From contig JBFMEX010000058.1 of NCBI GenBank assembly GCA_040752215.1, positions 1-10,263 on the forward strand: a stretch of DNA of 10,263 nucleotides, written 5' to 3'. The stretch's first letter is position 1. The number at the start of each line of letters is the position of its first letter. Source of the stretch: JBFMEX01 sp040752215 (GTDB lineage: Bacteria; Pseudomonadota; Alphaproteobacteria; Rhizobiales; Hyphomicrobiaceae). Under the pieces are notes generated by a model. It saw only the letters and a list, made by a program, of their open reading frames with translations. It was not told where the DNA came from and made no database searches. The translations under genes and the position numbers were made by a program. Below, in pieces: positions 7,012 through 10,263 of this stretch.

Positions 7012-8519
7012 GGAACGGGAGCGGCGCCCCTGACTTATGTATCATGTCCCCAGAACTTATGCTGAATTATGTATCATGTCCCCAGAACTCCGCAGAACTC
7101 TCGAGCAAGAAATCATCGTCCGATCCGGCCGAGACGGTCGCGTCCGCGATCACCTGGCAGCCGCTCTCGACGTTGCTCGCCACGCTCACCCACGGCAACG
7201 GGCTGGCGCTCGCCAAGAGCTACACCCAGGACTACGAGGTCAGCCGTTGCGAGGTGACGGACGGCGCGCTCCCCGTGATCGACCTCTCCTACGCGCGCAG
7301 CGATCTCATCAACATCACCGCCATCACCGACAATGTGACCGCGGCCAACTCGGCCACCTTCGGCTATGCGGCGGCCAATCGCCTCTCGACCGCCGCCGGC
7401 CCGTGGGGCGGCCAGGGCTGGGCCTACGATGGCGTCGGCAACCGCACCAGCGAGACGGCGACCCCGCCCGGCGGCTCGGCGACCACCGACACCTACGCCT
7501 ACGCGAGCACCTCGAACCGCATCGAGACGGTGACGCGCGGCGCCCAGACGGTGCGCCTGTTCGCCTACGATGCCGCCGGCAACATCGTCTCCGACGCGCG
7601 CTCGGGCTCGACGTATGCCTATACGTACAACGCCGCGGGCCGATTGAAGACCGTCAGCTACGAGGGCAACCTCAAGGGGACCTATGTCTACAACGGTCTC
7701 GAGCAGCTGATCACGCGGGTGATCACCAACTCCGGCACGCTCGATGGCACCATCCACACCGTGCACGACCGGTCGGGGAATGTCATTGCGGAGATCGACG
7801 CCGCCGGGCAGACCGTGCGCGAGTATGTGTGGCTGCCGGAGGGCGGGTATGCGGGAACGGACCCCGGATCGGGGTCCGGGGCAGGCCTCCCGCTCGCGGT
7901 GGTGGATGGCGTCAATACCGCGTCACCAGTGACCTACCACGTCCACGCCGATCACCTCGGCCGGCCGATCCGCATGACGGACGCGACGAAGGCCGCCGTC
8001 TGGCAGGCGACGTGGCAGCCGTGGGGTGCCCCGCAATCGATCACCGGTTCACTGGTCCTGAACCATCGCTTCCCCGGCCAGTGGTTCCAGCTCGAAAGCG
8101 GCTTGCATTACAACTGGCACCGCCACTACGATCCCTCACTCGGCCGGTATACGCAGCCCGATCCCTTGGGCTTCGTCGATGGGCCGGCGGTGTTTGCGTA
8201 TGCGAGCGGGAATCCGCTGGAGTTCGTCGATTTCCTGGGCCTCTCACCCGAGACCCCATCGGGCCCTGTAATCATCGATCCACGTACGGGGCAGCAGGTG
8301 TACCCACCGCCCCAGTCGGGACCCACACGGCCAGGAACGCTGCAGCCTCCGCCTCTTCCACCAATTCCGCCGAAGCCAACGTGCGAGGGATTTCTTCAAG
8401 CCTGTATGGTCAAGTGCACGAAGTACCCCCTTTGCAAAGCACATAAGGCAGTTGACTTGGCATGTCGCGCAGCGTGTCTTGCTGGATATTACTTTTGCAA
8501 GAAAAAAAGTGGAGACTAA
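6945..8519 (+). CDS. Rhs-family protein, 5'-truncated: core C-terminal part plus variable cysteine-rich tip (CT1)
   Basis: Recognisable Rhs sequence begins near base 7110 (ASAITWQPL...LTHGNGLALAKSYTQDYE). It continues with YD-type repeats such as WAYDGVGNRTSE, FAYDAAGNIVSD and YTYNAAGRLKTV, then HADHLGRPIRMTD. The Rhs-associated core signature YDPSLGRYTQPDPLG is at residues 395-409, and the core ends at VDFLGL (to residue 433). The last 91 residues are the variable tip: a proline-rich linker, then seven cysteines at 480, 487, 491, 497, 507, 511 and 518. Full Rhs proteins exceed 1,000 residues with an N-terminal delivery region; this has about 470 residues of Rhs homology and no signal peptide or PAAR part. 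It is therefore a fragment and may not be expressed or exported. The start is arbitrary: ATG 6945, 7044 and 7059 all lie in repeat sequence without good ribosome binding sites. The candidate immunity gene starts 5 bases after its stop. Confidence 0.75.
   Translation: MTRSLSLPSPNFTTQTRSGSCPRNGSGAPDLCIMSPELMLNYVSCPQNSAELSSKKSSSDPAETVASAITWQPLSTLLATLTHGNGLALAKSYTQDYEVSRCEVTDGALPVIDLSYARSDLINITAITDNVTAANSATFGYAAANRLSTAAGPWGGQGWAYDGVGNRTSETATPPGGSATTDTYAYASTSNRIETVTRGAQTVRLFAYDAAGNIVSDARSGSTYAYTYNAAGRLKTVSYEGNLKGTYVYNGLEQLITRVITNSGTLDGTIHTVHDRSGNVIAEIDAAGQTVREYVWLPEGGYAGTDPGSGSGAGLPLAVVDGVNTASPVTYHVHADHLGRPIRMTDATKAAVWQATWQPWGAPQSITGSLVLNHRFPGQWFQLESGLHYNWHRHYDPSLGRYTQPDPLGFVDGPAVFAYASGNPLEFVDFLGLSPETPSGPVIIDPRTGQQVYPPPQSGPTRPGTLQPPPLPPIPPKPTCEGFLQACMVKCTKYPLCKAHKAVDLACRAACLAGYYFCKKKSGD
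7035..7089. repeat. Two perfect 23-bp direct repeats, 32-base period
   Basis: Bases 7035-7057 and 7067-7089 are identical over 23 bases, starting TTATGTATCATG and ending TGTCCCCAGAACT, with 9 bases between them. Read on the other strand they begin AGTTCTGGGGACATGATACA, so they share the GGGGACAT core of the neighbouring inverted repeat. The low-GC TATGTATCAT part stands out from the surroundings. They lie at the boundary where Rhs homology begins (about 7110), as expected of stacked REP-like or IS-end remnants. Confidence 0.75.
7859..7885. repeat. Short REP-like palindrome lying in frame inside the Rhs core
   Basis: GGACCCC-GGATC-GGGGTCC at 7859-7877 is a perfect 7-bp inverted repeat followed by GGGGCAGG. 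It resembles the dispersed GGACCCCGGATC...GGGGTCC-type repeats of alphaproteobacteria. It encodes the Gly/Ser-rich DPGSGSGAG between YAGT and LPLAVVDG. Removing the 24 bases 7862-7885 would give YAGTDLPLAVVDG, the wording I expect in related Rhs cores. Insertion without frame loss is inference. Confidence 0.4.
8031..8096 (+). repeat. Rhs core repeat, copy 1 of an exact 66-bp match
   Basis: These bases are identical to 9185-9250, 1,154 bases downstream, and encode the Rhs stretch QSITGSLVLNHRFPGQWFQL. Downstream of the exact block the two copies stay about 92% alike until the tips diverge near 8180 and 9335. Upstream they are only about 80% alike. The block could serve as a site of homologous recombination that exchanges tips. 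Confidence 0.9.
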
Positions 8520-8524
8520 CCAAA

Positions 8525-8869
8525 ATGATCTCGGTCGACGACAACTCACCGCCCGAATTTCAGATCGAAGCGTTGAAACGTGCTTTGCCAGAAATTGCGG
8601 AAGTCGTGTCGAGATGCGAAACGTTTATCTTGTCAGTTCCCAAGAAATCCAGCCTCTCGCGGCCCGCACTCGATTATTTGACAGCACTTAGGGGCCAGCC
8701 AGACAAAAGGAGCGCACTAAGAGCCACAATCGATGCTTGGCGGATACAAGACTTCATTGTTTGCCTCGGGCTGGCTAGCGAGGCGGGATATTCTTGGGAT
8801 GTGCACGAATACGACGACACCATAAAGCTACGGTTTTCAAAGGAGGAGCCGAAAAACGCAGCGCGATGA
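8525..8869 (+). CDS. Unrecognised small protein, candidate immunity protein for tip CT1
   Basis: The product is 114 aa and matches no family I know. It has no signal peptide, membrane segment or obvious catalytic motif. It looks mostly helical in its first two thirds (EFQIEALKRALPEIAEVV, KRSALRATIDAWRIQDFI) and ends in a beta-like stretch YSWDVHEYDDTIKLRF. Its base composition is clearly less GC-rich than prpE or purK, which suggests transfer. GGAG lies about ten bases before ATG 8525, inside the end of the rhs frame. The start sits 5 bases after the rhs stop, so translation is probably coupled. An immunity role, binding and blocking the tip encoded just upstream, is inferred only from position, size and composition, as in known rhs loci. 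An in-frame ATG at 8462 exists but would overlap the tip coding region. Confidence 0.7.
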   Translation: MISVDDNSPPEFQIEALKRALPEIAEVVSRCETFILSVPKKSSLSRPALDYLTALRGQPDKRSALRATIDAWRIQDFIVCLGLASEAGYSWDVHEYDDTIKLRFSKEEPKNAAR

Positions 8870-8938
8870 ACTGTCGGGCAGCTCCGCTGAAAGATGAGCG
8901 TCCGCGGAGGACAACGAGCACGCAATGATCGTTGGGTC
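8870..8938. other. Short spacer between the two Rhs tip modules
   Basis: I recognise nothing in these 69 bases. Rhs homology of the second copy starts only at about 8939, so this spacer contains the junction where the second module was joined behind the first candidate immunity gene. Confidence 0.4.
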
Positions 8939-9120
8939 GCTCGCCGTGGTCGACGGTGTGAACACGGCCTCGCCCGTGCTCTATCACGTCCACGCCGATC
9001 AGGCTGTTTGCCGGGTCGATTCACGCGCCGCGCAACCGCGAGGCACGATCGAGTCGGAGCCGGCCGATCCGGATGACGGATGCGCTGAAAGCGACGGTGT
9101 GGCAGGCCACCTGGCAGCCA
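8939..9120 (+). pseudogene. Second Rhs core copy, 5' part, broken by an inserted element
   Basis: Bases 8939-9001 encode LAVVDGVNTASPVLYHVHAD, matching copy 1 at about 7890-7952 with 79% base identity; nearly all changes are at third codon positions. Bases 9060-9120 encode IRMTDALKATVWQATWQP (82% identity), but in the next frame. Between them, 58 unrelated bases (9002-9059) replace 6 bases of copy 1, a net gain of 52 that shifts the frame. The excess of silent changes shows that both copies were under protein-level selection before this one broke. No usable start lies nearby except ATG 8925, whose frame ends at 9155 after leaving the Rhs frame. Confidence 0.75.
9002..9059 (+). repeat. Small palindromic insertion in the Rhs core, element 1
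   Basis: Compared with copy 1, these 58 bases replace 6. They contain CGATTCACGC (9017-9026) followed 17 bases later by ACGATCG. The same two blocks occur in the same order on the opposite strand in the insertion at 9121-9184, so the two insertions are related and inverted with respect to each other. The element changes the reading frame. Confidence 0.6.
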
Positions 9121-9184
9121 CGCGCTCCGATCGTCCGAGCGGAGCGAGGGCGTGAATCGGCAGCGCCAACCAAAAGCCGGTGCG
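9121..9184 (-). repeat. Small palindromic insertion in the Rhs core, element 2 (inverted relative to element 1)
   Basis: These 64 bases replace 9 bases of copy 1 (net gain 55). GCGTGAATCG at 9150-9159 is the exact complement of the CGATTCACGC of element 1. An inner 7-bp inverted repeat, CGCTCCG (9123-9129) and CGGAGCG (9140-9146), makes it palindromic. It shifts the frame again and contains the likely ribosome binding site and GTG start of the downstream Rhs tip ORF. Confidence 0.6.
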
Positions 9185-9697
9185 CCGCAATCGATCACCG
9201 GTTCACTGGTCCTGAACCATCGCTTCCCCGGCCAGTGGTTCCAGCTCGAATCCGGCTTGCATGACAACTGGCACCGCCATTACGATCCCTCACTCGGCCG
9301 GTATACGCAGCCCGATCCGTTGGGTTTCGTCGATGGACCAAGCGTTTTCGCCTACGTTCGTGGCAATCCGCAAGCGTTTGTCGATCTGGATGGTCGCAAT
9401 CAGACCATTATAAGAGGCGCTTCCGTCGGTGGTCGCATCGGAGGCTCTATTGGCGGGCCCGGTGGCGCAGCGGTCGGCATGGGCATCGGCGCCGGGATTG
9501 GCATTGGCATCACCATTTATCAGTGCTACCGTGAAAAAACTCCGAAGGAAGACTGCACCGACCTTTATGTCAAGTGCTACGAGGAGCGGTGGTATGACGA
9601 GCCGGATTGGGACCCTTCGATGAGATGCGAAAGCTGCATGCGCATGTGCCAAGCACAAGGTTCATGGCCCTACGATAGGTGTCCGGCAAAGCGCTGA
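9152..9697 (+). CDS. Orphan Rhs tip: end of core plus variable glycine-zipper/cysteine-rich tip (CT2)
   Basis: The product is 181 aa from GTG 9152. Residues 12-80 are the end of an Rhs core (SITGSLVLNHRFPGQWFQLE, then YDPSLGRYTQPDPLG at 45-59 and GNPQAFVDLDG). From residue 82 the sequence is unrelated to the first tip. Residues 89-120 form a glycine zipper with GxxxG spacing and enough hydrophobicity to enter a membrane. Then come seven cysteines at 125, 135, 142, 159, 162, 166 and 177 in a charged tail. This is the arrangement of a displaced 'orphan' toxin cassette, which can become active after recombining onto a full rhs gene. GGAG at 9141-9144, seven bases before the GTG, lies in an inserted element, so independent translation is possible but unproven. 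The tip family is unknown to me; membrane insertion is a guess from the zipper. Confidence 0.68.
   Translation: MNRQRQPKAGAPQSITGSLVLNHRFPGQWFQLESGLHDNWHRHYDPSLGRYTQPDPLGFVDGPSVFAYVRGNPQAFVDLDGRNQTIIRGASVGGRIGGSIGGPGGAAVGMGIGAGIGIGITIYQCYREKTPKEDCTDLYVKCYEERWYDEPDWDPSMRCESCMRMCQAQGSWPYDRCPAKR
9185..9250 (+). repeat. Rhs core repeat, copy 2 of an exact 66-bp match
   Basis: These bases are identical to 8031-8096. The exact match begins at the right edge of the insertion at 9121-9184, while bases on the other side of that insertion are only about 82% like copy 1. This sharp change points to gene conversion or a recombination crossover here. Confidence 0.9.
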
Positions 9698-9717
9698 GCT
9701 CGAGAGAGGAGCACGAG

Positions 9718-10113
9718 ATGTCCAACTCTTCCGAGATTGCGCCTGATTTTTCCAGCCTGGAGAGTTGGAGCACAATGACATTTCTTGACTCTCAGGACGC
9801 CCATGCGCAGGAAATCGCATTGCGCTTGCGGGATTTGGCAATATTTACTGATGATGAATTCTTGAGTGTCTCGATCGATGCGAAGGGCATACCCGAGGTC
9901 GCGAGGAAAGTACGCGAGAAATTGCACGAGCACCTGAGGGCGTTCGCCGAGTCATATACCGTCGCCTACGATTTCGTTGACGCCGGCGATTTGTCGTCCG
10001 CCAAAAGAACCCTTCTCAATCTGGCCCATCGGTCGTCGTCCCTTCTGATTCGCTATAAGTGCATAAATGAAACTAGACAGCTCGAGTCGGACGACGAACC
10101 GACCAAAGCGTGA
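9718..10113 (+). CDS. Unrecognised small protein, candidate immunity protein for tip CT2
   Basis: The product is 131 aa, with no signal peptide or membrane segment and no motif I recognise. It is acidic at both ends and appears largely helical in the middle (HAQEIALRLRDLAIF, EVARKVREKLHEHLRAFAES, SSAKRTLLNLAHRSSSLLIR). AGGAG at 9707-9711, six bases before ATG 9718, is the best ribosome binding site in the accessory region. The gene lies 20 bases after the stop of the orphan tip, on the same strand. Base composition is lower in GC than the core genes, as for the other candidate immunity gene, to which it shows no visible similarity. The immunity role is inferred from position alone; it could equally be an unrelated cargo gene. 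An earlier in-frame ATG at 9679 lies within the tip coding region and is less likely. Confidence 0.7.
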   Translation: MSNSSEIAPDFSSLESWSTMTFLDSQDAHAQEIALRLRDLAIFTDDEFLSVSIDAKGIPEVARKVREKLHEHLRAFAESYTVAYDFVDAGDLSSAKRTLLNLAHRSSSLLIRYKCINETRQLESDDEPTKA

Positions 10114-10263
10114 TTCAGCGACTCAGCAGGCGCGGAGTGTACAAGAACGGTAATCACCTGACACTCGCCGCTGCCGGTTGAGCATCAGATTGCGGGTTGC
10201 GCGGGTAGGGTTTCGGGTGTGGCTTTCGTCTCCTTTGGCTGTTGCGGTTTTGCTTTGCGGGGC
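10114..10263. other. Right-hand end, no confident gene
   Basis: These 150 bases hold no gene I can support. On the minus strand a frame enters from the right edge and stops at 10185-10187. Its last residues are rich in Pro, Lys and Thr (PQQPKETKATPETLPAQPAI) and could be the tail of a gene beyond the window. The visible part is too short to decide. Confidence 0.25.

Noticed and set aside
7037..8446. A 469-codon plus-strand frame overlapping the Rhs fragment
   Set aside because: It is a shifted frame of the Rhs core with Arg-rich content; the Rhs motifs are in the other frame.
8674..9267. A minus-strand frame of 197 codons across the first immunity-like gene and the second Rhs copy
   Set aside because: It is antisense to better-supported features and has no recognisable domain.

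Overview
The window comes from a high-GC Gram-negative bacterium, most likely an alphaproteobacterium. Supporting this are a pair of YdcH-type (DUF465) coiled-coil genes next to purE-purK, a PrpE-type propionate--CoA ligase, and intergenic palindromes of the kind common in Hyphomicrobiales and Rhodospirillales. Genus cannot be told from this stretch. No RNA gene or CRISPR array was seen.

Bases 1-~600 are a graveyard: a fragment of an IS256-family transposase cut by the left edge, then a small frameshifted RTX (calcium-binding nonapeptide repeat) gene on the minus strand. Bases 851-2764 hold an intact prpE. A roughly 430-base gap with a REP-like hairpin follows. Bases 3198-3878 carry two divergent small YdcH/DUF465 genes. 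Bases 4081-5668 are the purE-purK pair, which performs the two-step carboxylation of AIR in purine synthesis. After a 300-base gap with a perfect 12-bp-stem hairpin comes a single-pass SPFH/prohibitin-like membrane protein (5969-6919).

Bases ~6930-10113 form an accessory region. It starts with GGGGACA-type inverted and direct repeats. Next is the C-terminal part of an Rhs protein whose N-terminal delivery and shell parts are missing. It ends in a cysteine-rich variable tip (CT1) and is followed 5 bases later by a small, lower-GC gene that is a candidate immunity gene. Then comes a second, decayed piece of Rhs core. Two small related palindromic insertions in opposite orientation split it into all three reading frames. 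The last piece is still open, ends in a different tip (CT2: glycine zipper plus cysteine-rich) and is followed by its own candidate immunity gene with a good ribosome binding site. This is the layout of an rhs locus with a displaced 'orphan' toxin-tip/immunity cassette, but here the main rhs copy is itself truncated. Neither tip nor candidate immunity protein belongs to a family I recognise.

The most interesting points are the two unassigned tip/immunity pairs and the paired small insertions, one of which appears to supply the ribosome binding site and GTG start of the second tip ORF. Also notable is the mosaic identity between the Rhs copies: about 80% upstream, then 66 of 66 bases identical, with the change falling exactly at an insertion edge.
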